Assembly (NCBI GenBank): GCA_029204045.2
Contig: CM055065.1
Coordinates: forward strand, 48,993,226-49,057,225
Direction: 5' to 3'
Length of the DNA stretch: 64,000 nucleotides
From: Tillandsia leiboldiana
Lineage: Eukaryota; Streptophyta; Magnoliopsida; Poales; Bromeliaceae
The position numbers were made by a program, and so were the translations under genes. Under the pieces are notes generated by a model, which did no database searches, had not been told where the DNA came from, and saw only the letters and a list, made by a program, of their open reading frames with translations. Below, piece by piece: positions 46,921-56,528 of the stretch (position 1 is its first letter; each line of letters begins with the position of its first letter).

Positions 46921-49900
46921 CTAGAGCTCACGCCCCACGAAACCGGAAAGCGAGGCCGCTTCCTGTAAACTGAGTTGGATACCGAGCTTGGCGCACTTCC
47001 TCTGGATCTTCGGGATCTCCTCGTTCCATGCCCCGGTGCTGGCGCAAGCGTCACCGCCCGACGCAGGGTCCGTGAGCTCCGGCGCCCCAAGAGCCAAAGC
47101 CCGCTTCGCCGCCTTGTTCGCGAGCCTCGGGCTCCGCCTGAAGTTGGACTGGTAGTTGAGCTCCAGCAGATGCTGGGTCGCCGCGGGAGGCGGGCTGCGG
47201 GTTGGCTGCGGCTGGTGCGTCGCAGAGTAATTGGTCACCCCCAGCGGATCGGAAAGGAGAGGGTCCGCCGCTAAGTCAAGGCAAGGAGAGGCAGGATTCC
47301 CAGGCGGGCCCGGGGGTGCCGCGCAGGACAACCCCCAGACCTCGGGGGGGGAGGGCCTCCCTATGCCCGGCCGGGCGGTGAAGGCAGTTTCCGGCGGCCC
47401 CGAGTACGGCAACAGGGCGGTCCCGGCGGCCCCGGCGGACAAGCATGGCTGAACAGGCCAGGCAGCAGAGGTCAACAGCCGTGAGGCGCCGCAGAAAGCA
47501 CGCTGGCCAGGAGCAGCGGCGCAAGAGGGCCGGTCCCCGGACTCTCCAGGACCGGCGGGGAAGGGGGGGGGGCGGTGGCGGAGTCGGCGGGGGGCTTGCA
47601 GGGAGTGGGGGGGGGGTGGAAGAAGGCAGAAGGCCCTCCCGAGGGGCCCAGAAGGGGACGGGTCCGAGGTAGGCGGCCCCCCAAGAACCAGCGCGCCCAC
47701 AAGGGCCGGCGGCGGGTGGGCTGGGGCCATTGGCGGAGGTCGGCCCAAACGGCCCGATCAGGCCCGGGCAGGGGAGCGGGCCCAGACTTAAACGGGCCCC
47801 GGCCAGGGTCAGGGTCCAACCCCCCAACGGTTGGGCCAGGGCCTCCAGTCGCAATGGGGCGCCCAGCCCGCGCGGGCCAGGAGGCAGGGGCGGGGGCACC
47901 AGCGCAAAACGATGGGGGGGGCCCGCGTCGGGAGGGCTGGGCCGGGATGAGGAGGCCCAGCAAGGGCCCCGACCGTAACGCGCAGAGGGATCCCAAGTTG
48001 AAGGCAGGGCCCGGCAACGGCCCCAGGCCGAGCCTCGTGCGAGGGAGAGAGGCAGGAGGAGGATTGAACAGTCAACGGGGGACGCAACACCCGAGGTGAG
48101 TAGCGAACCCTTGGCAAGGGAAGGGAGCTCGAAGAGGGCGCAGGAGCCGCTCGAGGAGGTAAGCGAGGACCGCAGGCCACCCGCTCAGAGAGAAGGGATG
48201 AGGTACCTCGATTCCAGCAGCAAAACAGAAGATTTGAAACTAAGCAAGAAAGCAGAAAGGTTCCGAGCTCGAGGTCCGTCAGCCTCCCAGCTCGAACTCC
48301 AAGTGCAAGATCGAGGCTGCCTCGGGCGGGTGTGTCAACGGTAGGGGGCATCAGCACAGGGGTGCCTCGGGGAAGTACTCCGGCCGTTGTGTCCCGCGGT
48401 CCAAGGAGTTCATCCCCGCCGCAGACTTCGCCGGAGAGAGAAGGCCCCGTAGAATCACGCGCCTCGGAGGGGGTCAGTGGTCCACGCCGGCGATCCCGGA
48501 TCTCAGAGGAATCCCAGGTAGCGCTCTGTCCCCCGCGGGTGGCGTCCCTGGAATCGCTGCTGCCGTCCCCCAGATCGACGAGGGCCACCCGCCTAGCGAT
48601 CCGCGCACCTTGGGGATCCGTTTGGTCTCCCCCTTCACTAGGCCCCCCACCAATGAAAGGAGTGCCACGATCATCCCCGCCGAAGGGCGCGGTGCTGTCG
48701 ATCTGGACCGTCACGGGGACAACAACGTTGCCCAAGGAAATAGAGAGAGTCACCGGTATGTCGGCTAAGTCGTCCACCGCAACCAGGCAGCGGTAGCCCG
48801 TCAGGTCATCCATGTTGGTGCTGATCTCGGCGGATTCGAGAAAGCGGCCGAACCCACTGACGAGCGCCGTGACGCGTTCGCGCGACCAGCATTCGTAGGG
48901 GAGGTCGACGAGCTTCAGCCAGGCCTTGTAGGTAAGCCTAGAGCGCTCAGCACCCAGATGCGGCACCCAAGAGAAACAGTGGAGTCGGCAATGCCGGAGT
49001 CGCAGGAGTCCGACGTCGATAACCTCAGCGGGGCGGACCCATTCCGGGAGGAAGATAATGTAATCCCTCTCCCGGAAGGTCGCCACCAGAAAGTCTGTGG
49101 GATAGCCGCCGAATCTGTCAGCCAGGTCAGCCGAAAGCGTTCCCTGGGGGTAGGCACCCAGGTTTGGGCGCCCCACAACATCCGCCAACACAGCATTCTG
49201 GCATCTTACCTGCCGAGAGCGGAAGTCTTCCGTCAAGGGGACGAAGGACTTGGAGACATGCGGTCGGAAGTTCCTGATCATCCTCACGCTATGCTGACTA
49301 AGCGAGCAGTGCCTGGCCTTGTGCCCCACCCGCATGCACACCGAACAGCGAATGGGGTCCCTGCAGAATCGAACCAAGTGGTCCGAGGCTAAGCACCTAA
49401 AGCACCTTTTGTAGCCGATGGTGTAGGGAGGGGTAGATGCGTGACGAATGCGGGAGGGAATAGCAGGAGGGTGGCGGCGTATGGAGTGGGTCCGCTCAGG
49501 AGAGCTGTGGCCCGAAGCAGGACGAAGAAGGATGTCTTTATAGGAGTGGGGGCCAGGCGCGGGAGGGTTGCCAAGTGCGCTGGCGGCAGTTGAAGCCCCC
49601 GGGTGGACCCCTTCGTGCTGCGGAGAGGAAGCGTGGCTCCTGGGGCAACCGCCAGGTCCTCTCGAAGGAGCAGGTTGAGTGGACTGCTCGGATGACCCGA
49701 GGTTGGAACAGAGAGGCTCCGCCCAGGAGACCTTGGAGGCGACCCTCGAGGTGAGAGGACAGGGCTCAGAAGAAGAATCCAGCCTTAATCTAGGACATCG
49801 ATGAGATGGGGGCACCCAGTCAGTGGGGCCCCGTGTACGAAGACGCCGAGCGGGGAGAGAAGGCCCAGCACCAAGGATACCAGGCGTGTTCGCACAACCT

Positions 49901-50115
49901 CCCCAAAGCACGCGACCGCGACAGCCCAAGCGACCGCGGCTAGTGCAGCGGATTCCCGTCCGTCCCGAGGGAGAGGGACCCCTGCGGTGTCCCGTCGCAC
50001 CTCGCGAGGTCCGTCCACCATGACGGGGAGACTCACTCCGTCCCCCAGCAATCCGACGCCCACACCCAGCCTCGCGCCCTCTCTCCCTAACCCGCCCTCT
50101 CTCTCTCTCTAACAT
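46921..50115 (-). pseudogene. LINE ORF1: gag-like nucleic-acid-binding protein, frame-broken
   Basis: The long open frame from the ATG at 50115 carries two CCHC knuckles at residues 238-251 (CFRCLASDHLVRFC) and 257-270 (CSVCMRVGHKARHC). A DUF4283-like region follows (about 290-440, with FLVATFRERDYIIFLPEW and LVDLPYECWSRERV). Sense is lost after about 48250. The C-terminal part is in another frame ending at 46921 (RRSPRLANKAAKRA ... KCAKLGIQLSLQEA), so at least one frameshift lies in the proline- and glycine-rich linker (47750-48250). The N-terminal 200 residues are low-complexity and the true start is uncertain; the listed ATG is only 11 bp inside the element's 5' end. ORF1 packages LINE RNA. 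Confidence 0.8.
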
Positions 50116-50125
50116 TTTTCTTTTT

Positions 50126-50140
50126 ATAAACTAAATATTA
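50126..50140. repeat. LINE target-site duplication, right copy
   Basis: ATAAACTAAATATTA matches 43108-43122 at 14 of 15 positions. The region is AT-rich, so chance similarity is possible, but placement at both LINE ends supports it. Confidence 0.75.
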
Positions 50141-50555
50141 AATTTTATTATTAAAATATTTTATATCCTCCTATTACCTCAATATCAAATAATATTTTTA
50201 TTATTATAATAATCACTAAATTTATGTCGATTCAATGTAAAGAGGACAAAACACATCCCTTTCATTATTAGGAATAATAATGCATTTCAAAATTTTAAAA
50301 ATATCTTATTTATTTTAAGAGACCTAAAATGTTTTTACTAACTTTTTAGTAAATTTTTTAAATAATTTACTAATAAAATTGAGTTTTAAAAAATATTTTA
50401 ATAATTTAAAAATAAATTTAAAATTTTTGAATTGTAGCAACAGCTAAATAAGCAAATGCCCCTAAATATAAATACCAATGAAAAATATAATTTCTTAATT
50501 TTTTTTGTAGGTAAAAAGACTGTATCATGTTCCAATAAAATAATTTAGAATGAAG
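50141..50555. other. AT-rich spacer, no gene seen
   Basis: A/T-rich non-coding DNA between the LINE and the tandem array, with no distinct structure. Confidence 0.6.
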
Positions 50556-50559
50556 TAAA

Positions 50560-50975
50560 TTTAGGATGTACAATATATATCCCAAATAAGATATATATCT
50601 TAAATCATATTTATTTTAGAATGAAGTAAGTTTTACTAGTCATTTTGAAATGATTAATAAATAAATTCCCACTCTGGAATAGATGAAATGTATATCGTAC
50701 ATTCCAAATAGGATGTATTTCTTATATCATATTCATTTTAGAATGAAGTAAATTTTACTAGTCATTTCGAAATTATCAGTGAATAAATTTCTACTCTGGA
50801 ATGGATGAAGTGTACATCGTACATCCCAAATAGGGTGTACTTCTTACATCATATTTATTTTAGAATGAAATAAAATTTACTGATCATTTCGAAATAATTA
50901 GTGAATAAGTTTTCACTCTGGAATGAATGAAGTGTACATCGTACATCCAAAATTGGAGGTATAGATAGCATTGGG
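50560..50975. repeat. Tandem array, ~120-bp unit x ~3.5, related to the multi-hairpin MITE
   Basis: Units contain TTTAGAATGAAGTAA, TTTACTAGTCATTTCGAAAT and CACTCTGGAATGGATGAA. Each also has GTACATCGTACATCCCAAAT followed by AGGGTGTAC, an inverted pair. The array ends ATAGATAGCATTGGG, like the GTAGCATTGC end of the MITE family. Confidence 0.8.
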
Positions 50976-51158
50976 TAATTTTTAAAAGGGAAAACTTCAA
51001 AAACCACTTTGTAGTTTATCAATTTTTAACTTTAGTACTTTGTGGTTTAAAGAGAATTATTTTAGTACCGCGTGGTTTCGTTTTTTTTTAATTTTATTAT
51101 CTTAATTTTTTTATTAAATTATTAAAAAAAGTAAAAACTACAAGGTATAAAAATAAAG

Positions 51159-51329
51159 GAAAATGCTACTTGTACACCCGTAAGGGGTGTACATCTCACA
51201 CCCCCACCCATCTAAGGGTGGAGGTGTGATGATGGATCACTTGATGTGACCCGTAAAAAATATCACCACCATTAAAGAGGTGGAGATGTAGGATGTACAC
51301 CCCTTCGGAATGTACATGTAGCATTGCTC
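51159..51329. mobile_element. Multi-hairpin MITE, copy 5
   Basis: GGAAAATGCTACTTGTACAC starts the element and GTACATGTAGCATTGC ends it. Hairpins: TGTACACCC/GGGTGTACA, CCCCACCCATC/GGGTGGAGG, GATCACTT/ATGTGACC (weak) and CCACCATT/AGGTGG. The right terminal hairpin has a TTCG loop and a mutated 3' arm. Confidence 0.88.
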
Positions 51330-51742
51330 AAAAATAAAATTCCCGTAAACCACAAGAAGGGTATGTGAATTTTTTTATATATATATTTTAATAAAGAATT
51401 AGCAGAAACATTGACAGAAAGAGAGAAACGAAATGACATAATACTAAAATAATACATTTTAAATTATAGAGTACTAAAATGAAAAAGCGCTAAGCCACGT
51501 AAAATACATTTAAAGTTTTTCCTTATATAAACTATGCTCTTATAAGCTAATTAAAAAGGAGACCAAAGGATATCTTGATAACGATGGCATTATTGATATA
51601 TAATTTAGGAAGAGCAATAAAAATGGCTAAATTACACTTATTTTGATCCTCAAACATTATAATTCATTATAATTTATGGTTTAAATTTTTTAAATTATTA
51701 TAAATCAGTTTTATTATTTAATTTAATCGACTTAAATAATTA

Positions 51743-52000
51743 TGACATTCCAATAGTCTCATATCGGATGAAAATAAAATTATAATTAGGTATATAAGAG
51801 ACATCAACATTAATAATAATAATTATGCTGAAGCATTTTAGATCGGTGGTTGGGGCCAACGAGTTATTATTATTAGTGGGCTAGATTGTTACATTTGGTA
51901 TCAGAGCCAATCACCAGTCGGAAGTGTATGATGGGTCTCGACCGAGTTAGGATTTGAATGACAAGGCTGGTGATCTTAAACTGTATGTGTGTTTGGGCTG
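51743..52000 (+). mobile_element. TRIM fragment with primer-binding site (same family as 25905-26482)
   Basis: An LTR-like segment (51743-51893, TGACATTCC ... TTGTTACA) is followed two bases later by TGGTATCAGAGCC at 51896. It continues AATCACCAGTCGGAAGTG, parallel to ATTCACCAGCCGGAAATG in the intact TRIM. No second LTR was found, so the copy is truncated. Confidence 0.7.
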
Positions 52001-52071
52001 ACGTTTATGAATGCCCTTCCCAGATGTTTTAATTTCATCCAAGCCCAGATGTGTGTTTGGGCTTATGTCTA

Positions 52072-52474
52072 GGGCTTGTTTGGATTTGGTATAGAACCGG
52101 AAATAGGAGGGATATCCCTTTTATTATTCCAAACGCATCATGAATCAATTGGTATAGTTTGTTTCAGTACAATTAGAATAAGTGAGAATTACTGTTCTCA
52201 CTCTTCCCAACCACTCTCTTACTTTTTTCTTAAATATCCTTACACATCTATCGAGTCACCATCTCTCACCTCATTATTACATAATAAAGTTTGAGGGCAA
52301 AAAGATAATTTACCATAATTAAATCTTTTTATTTTTCTTATTCCTCATTCTCATACCAAACACAAAATCTCTTATTCCTGGAACCATCCTAAACATCTTT
52401 TTATACTAGTTCCGTACTTTATACTTATCTCTGTAATAACTAGTTCTGTATTATTCCGTTACCAAACGGGCCCT
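52072..52474. mobile_element. PIF/Harbinger (Tourist)-like MITE
   Basis: It starts GGGCTTGTTTGGATTTGG and ends TTACCAAACGGGCCC, flanked by TA-containing trinucleotides (CTA/TAA). The interior has CAGTACAATTAGAATAAG. An inverted copy is present at 55936-56289. It is non-coding. Confidence 0.7.
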
Positions 52475-53039
52475 AAAGGTAGCAATCTGTGCTAATTTAA
52501 TGACTAAGATATAAAATTTCTTTTTTATGCTCCCAATAACTTTAAAACTTAGCAAATTTATTTATAAAATAAGCAAATTTTTTAATTTTTCATAATCTTT
52601 TTAAGGAGAAAAATTAATACGAAATAATTATACATAATCTTTAAAATAGCTATAAAACAGCATATATTTTTATACATTTCCCTGCATTACTAACTTAACT
52701 AGAGTTTAATTCTCTTTTAATACAAGTGAGATATTTATGATTAATTCATATATTTAGAGAGTTTTATGCACTATAAAAAAAATCTCAATACAAGAACATT
52801 TTTTAGACGACGCGTTTGAAAAAAGCGTGCTATATGAATCCTTTATTATATTAAACTAATTTATTAAATAATAAATTTTTTTAAAAATTAATAGTTTAGA
52901 ATATATTTTACAGACACTTTTTTATTTACTGATATTTTAACTGACGATTTCAAATAGGATGCTAAACTGTATCTAGAAAAGTATAAAAAATAGGATCATT
53001 AAATATTAATTTTTTGATAGTGATGTAGAATATGTGAAA
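52475..53039. other. AT-rich spacer, no gene seen
   Basis: Only low-complexity A/T-rich DNA is visible. Confidence 0.6.
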
Positions 53040-53211
53040 GGGAAATGATACTTGTACACCCAAAACGGGGTGTATATCACACACCCCACCCATCCAATGG
53101 GTGGGGTGTGATGATGGGTCAATCGATGTGACCCGTAAAAGATATCGCCACCATTAAAATGGTGAAGGTGTATGATATACACCCCTTAGGGGTGTACATG
53201 TAGCATTGCTC
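53040..53211. mobile_element. Multi-hairpin MITE, copy 6
   Basis: The element is near-consensus: GGAAATGATACTTGTACACC start, ATGTAGCATTGC end. Five stem-loops are present. The second is CACCCCACCC/GGGTGGGGTG, the fourth CCACCATT/AATGGTG, and the last TACACCCC/GGGGTGTA with loop TTA. Confidence 0.9.
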
Positions 53212-54440
53212 TATGTGAAATTTGGAAAGTTCTAGAAAATTGTAAAAAATAATAATAAGAAATTTACTTTCTTTTCACAGAAGGTTCTAAATCTATCCAT
53301 TTTTTTAAAATCTTCTAAGCAGTTAATGTTTCCAACACGGCATCTCTGGTAGTTTTCTCCTTTTCTGTCTTTATCTAATAATAGTAGCAGAAGACTATTG
53401 CTGCCAATATAAAAATATTTTATTAATAAATTTTATTTTATATTTTTATATAATTTTATTAGTTTAATTATTAATTAAATAAAATTATATACAAATAATA
53501 TTATAATTAAATTTATTTAAATAAAAATAGTTAATATTTGTATGTGGGTAACATAAATTTATGTAATAATTTATTAGTAATTAAATTATTTTATAATGAC
53601 TTATGTGGAAAAGATTCAAAAAAAATTATTAAAATAATTTGATAAATAAAATAAACATAAAATAGTAAGAAGAAATTATTTAATAAATTAATTATACACA
53701 CAAATAAAATAGCAAGAAGAAATTATTTAATAAATTAATTACACACATCATATTTTTAAAATTTTATTACAAAAAATTAAATTATATACATGTTTTCTAC
53801 ATCGACATTTTACTTAATTTATATCACATATTAGATTTTTTTACGTAATTTATTAATAATATTAATTATAGGGTTAATTTAATATAACAATTTATAAACA
53901 TATCGAATAATAAATATATTCTTATAAAATTTAACTTTTTATATTTATTCTTTCAAAAGTTTTAAGTTATTCATATATATTTCTCTGGTTTGTTATCGTT
54001 AGCCTATTTTTTATTTTTTAACAAAAAAAAAAAGTGAAATATTAATTTTGCCGTTACAAATATGTTTCTAAAAAGTTTCAACTATTAAAAAAATATATCT
54101 ATGGTTAAATATAATATCTGAAAGGATAAAAATATAAATTTATCTCACTCACTAACCAAAGTTAAGTATTTAACCTACGCTTAACTTTATTTTTCTAACG
54201 AATTTTGACAGTAGGGATATATATGAACAACTTAGGACTTTTGAAGAAAAATTATGAAAAGGTGAACTTTGTAAGAATATATTTGATATTTTTTATCATT
54301 GAATTTGTATTGAGATTTGTGCTTTTGTAAAGTCAGCTAAAGAGATAAAAAAAAAAATAGTACAAATCTCAATGCAAATTCAATAGAAAAAAATTCACCA
54401 ACATATTTTTGCTTGTCCTTTTGAAAATATATAAGCCTTA
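53212..54440. other. AT-rich spacer, no gene seen
   Basis: The sequence is A/T-rich with a ~45-bp internal repeat near 53660-53760 (ATAGTAAGAAGAAATTATTT / ATAGCAAGAAGAAATTATTT). Nearby, ATTGAATTTGTATTGAGATT and AATCTCAATGCAAATTCAAT at 54297-54384 are inverted copies of each other, the termini of a small inverted-repeat element. No gene was found. Confidence 0.5.
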
Positions 54441-54441
54441 T

Positions 54442-54503
<62 letters not shown>
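54441..54503. repeat. (CT)n-(AT)n compound microsatellite
   Basis: A CT tract of about 25 bp is followed by a TA tract of about 38 bp. Confidence 0.95.
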
Positions 54504-54508
<5 letters not shown>

Positions 54509-54670
54509 GCTTTTATGTACGGTTAGTATGATGGTGGACCCTTTGAGTTTAGTGGATGGTCGGTAAAATAGTATGATCTAAGAGGTAGAATTAATCAAAG
54601 GATTAGATCTAACGGTAGAAAACTTACAAGCACCAATTGCTTGGTGCTTGTACAAGCACAGTAGTCAAAC
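54504..54670. mobile_element. Non-coding mobile repeat, shorter copy, between TA tracts
   Basis: It contains GTACGGTTAGTATGATGGTG, TAGTATGATCTAA, AAAGGATTAGATCTAACGGT and ends TACAAGCACAGTAG. It matches 54689-54915 but lacks its left ~60 bp. (TA)n lies on both sides. Confidence 0.7.
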
Positions 54671-54688
54671 TATATATATATATATATA

Positions 54689-54915
54689 ATTGAGCTCCTA
54701 TGTTTATAAAAGCACCAAGTTATTTGTGTTTGTGAGTTTTTTATCTTTAGATGTAGGAATGTGCGGTTAGGATGATGGTGGGTCCCTTGATTTAGTGGGT
54801 GGCGGGTGGAATAGTATGATCTAATGAATAGAATTAATTAAAGGATTAGATCTAACGGTAGAAAACTTATAAATTAATACTAATTATTTGATGTTTATAC
54901 AAGCACAGTATAAAA
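54689..54915. mobile_element. Non-coding mobile repeat, longer copy, after a TA tract
   Basis: It starts TTGAGCTCCTATGTTTATAA, has GTGCGGTTAGGATGATGGTG and TTAGATCTAACGGTAG, and ends TACAAGCACAGTATAAA. The left tip (AAAGCACCAAG) and right tip are weakly inverted. It is a sister copy of the preceding element. Confidence 0.7.
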
Positions 54916-55138
54916 TGCTGATCACTTTACAATTGTGATTGAGAGATTGGGTGATCCTTTTTCTAAGCAAATAAAAAGTAGCTAAATAATTTTATAAAAA
55001 AAATACATTTTAAAGACACTAATTAATAAGTATGAAACAATTAATGTCAGATTAGAGACATATATTAGAGACATAATCGAATCATATTCGATTGTTCGGT
55101 CCGCAAAATTCGTTATGCACCAACATCGCCAAATATAA

Positions 55139-55141
<3 letters not shown>

Positions 55142-55170
<29 letters not shown>
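55142..55170. repeat. (TA)n microsatellite, left flank of 55171-55410
   Basis: A TA tract of about 29 bp directly abuts the inverted-repeat element. Confidence 0.95.
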
Positions 55171-55173
<3 letters not shown>

Positions 55174-55407
55174 TTGGGCTGGAATGCTATTGATAGCACC
55201 AACCCAACTTTGCCACCCACTTTGTAGCCATTGGATCGCATTGAGATTCGTGCAAACTCTTTAATTAAAAAGAATAGCTTTTTACTTTTTGTTTTTTCTT
55301 TTTATTTATTTTTTCATTAAAGAGCCTTCACACATCTCAATGCGATCCAATGGCGACAAAGTGGGTGGCAAAGTTGGGTTGGTGCTATCAATAGCATTCC
55401 AGCCCAA

Positions 55408-55410
<3 letters not shown>
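55171..55410. mobile_element. Micron-like MITE with ~95-bp inverted repeats inside (TA)n
   Basis: The left arm GAGTTGGGCTGGAATGCTAT... and the right arm ...ATAGCATTCCAGCCCAACTC are inverted copies over about 95 bp with only a few mismatches. The loop is T-rich and about 50 bp. Both ends directly meet TA microsatellite sequence, as described for Micron MITEs in rice; family identity with Micron is not claimed. Confidence 0.85.

Positions 55411-55479
<69 letters not shown>
55411..55479. repeat. (TA)n microsatellite, right flank of 55171-55410
   Basis: A TA tract of about 69 bp. Confidence 0.95.
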
Positions 55480-55481
<2 letters not shown>

Positions 55482-55871
55482 ACACTAATTATTTTTATTT
55501 TTTTTAAATATTTTAGATGATGAATAAATTAAAATATTAAAAAATTAAATGTATCAGAATTAAAATAATTTTTGAAAAATTCGCTTACTATATTATCAAT
55601 AATATCAAATATTTAGAGCTATTAAATTTTTTTTATTATTATTTTTAAAATTTTAAAGTTTATCGTCATTATAATTATATATTTTTTAATCTAAAAATTA
55701 AAAATTTAATAATACGAATATTACCGACTGTATAAAAAATTTAAAATTTAATAGTACGAGTAGTGACAGTATAGTAGTCTAGTTTCTAGAATGATTGACT
55801 TTTGGGTTATATATACAGCGAATCGAAATTTATGGACAGGTAGATTCACTGGAAAGCTTCCTAATGAAGTT

Positions 55872-56364
55872 TTCATTTCAATTCCGCCTTTATTATTATT
55901 ATTTTTTTAATATCTTTATTTATTTTGAGTTCTTGACTCGTTTGGTAATGAATTAAGACAGAACTAATTAATTTAGAAATAAATATAAAATACGAAACTA
56001 ATGTAAAAAAGCGTTTGAGATGGTTTCAGAAATAAAAAATTTTGTATTTGGTATGATAATAAAGAATAAGATGAATAAAAAATATTAGTTGGAATAAATT
56101 ATTTTTTTGTCCTTAACTTTATTATGTAATAATGAAATGAAAGAAAATATCTCGGTAGATGTGAAAAAATATTTTTTTAAAAAAATAAAAGAATAAATGA
56201 AAAGAGTGAGAATAATAATTTTGACTTATTCTAATTATACTGAACAAACTATACCGGTGGTTTACAGATAAGTTTCCAAACAGCCCCAAAACGTGGTGCC
56301 CATTTCTGCCTTTATTATTATTATTATTTTAATATCCGTATTTATCTTGAGTTCTTGACTCGAG
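55872..56364. repeat. ~65-bp direct repeat flanking a MITE
   Basis: 55876-55940 and 56301-56364 share TGCCTTTATTATTATTATT-like sequence, then TTTAATATC and ATTTATCTTGAGTTCTTGAC-like sequence (with minor differences). The MITE at 55936-56289 lies between them. ACGTGGTGCCC also occurs twice (56291 and 56388). Confidence 0.75.
55936..56289. mobile_element. PIF/Harbinger-like MITE, inverted relative to 52072-52474
   Basis: It starts TCGTTTGGTAATGAATTAAG and ends GTTTCCAAACAGCCCC. The interior TTATTCTAATTATACTGAAC is the reverse complement equivalent of the 52072 copy. It sits about 110 bp upstream of the AAE TATA box. Confidence 0.65.
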
Positions 56365-56402
56365 AAGGGTCCACTCTCCATGCTCAACGTGGTGCCCTGT
56401 AA

Positions 56403-56415
56403 TATATAGTATAAA
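56403..56415 (+). promoter_or_regulatory. Likely TATA box of the acyl-activating enzyme gene
   Basis: TATATAGTATAAA lies about 115 bp upstream of the ATG. The presumed leader includes a (TGTTTG)-like run (56461-56492) and a (GA)n run (56498-56522). Confidence 0.6.
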
Positions 56416-56460
56416 CCACAATACACGATCTCCCACTACCCTCCTCTTCGAACACTACTG

Positions 56461-56491
56461 TGTTTGTGTTTGTGTTTGTGTTTGTGTTTGT

Positions 56492-56522
<31 letters not shown>
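56461..56522 (+). repeat. GTTTGT and GA microsatellites in the AAE 5' leader
   Basis: Five GTGTTT-type units, then about 12 GA units, end six bases before the start codon context GCCATGG. Confidence 0.9.
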
Positions 56523-56523
<1 letters not shown>

Positions 56524-56528
56524 TCGCC

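Larger units (their letters stand above)
43123..50125 (-). mobile_element. L1-type LINE retrotransposon, ~7.0 kb, near full length, frame-broken
   Basis: In minus-strand order the element has ORF1 (zinc-knuckle/DUF4283-like), a 46-bp gap, and ORF2 (APE-type endonuclease, reverse transcriptase, C-terminal zf-RVT-like segment). A short 3' UTR ending GCTGCCTTTCCCTC and a 13-base poly-A tail (43123-43135) follow. A 15-bp target duplication (14/15 match) flanks it. The G+C content is far above that of the surroundings. A 46-base poly-T in sense (43229-43274) interrupts the 3' UTR. The breaks in both ORFs mean it is not autonomous now. Confidence 0.93.

Noticed and set aside
47472..48099. Several overlapping Pro/Gly-rich frames on both strands within the LINE
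   Set aside because: They are the low-complexity linker of ORF1 seen in alternative frames; only the frames with zinc knuckles, the DUF4283-like region and the RRSPRLA tail are meaningful.
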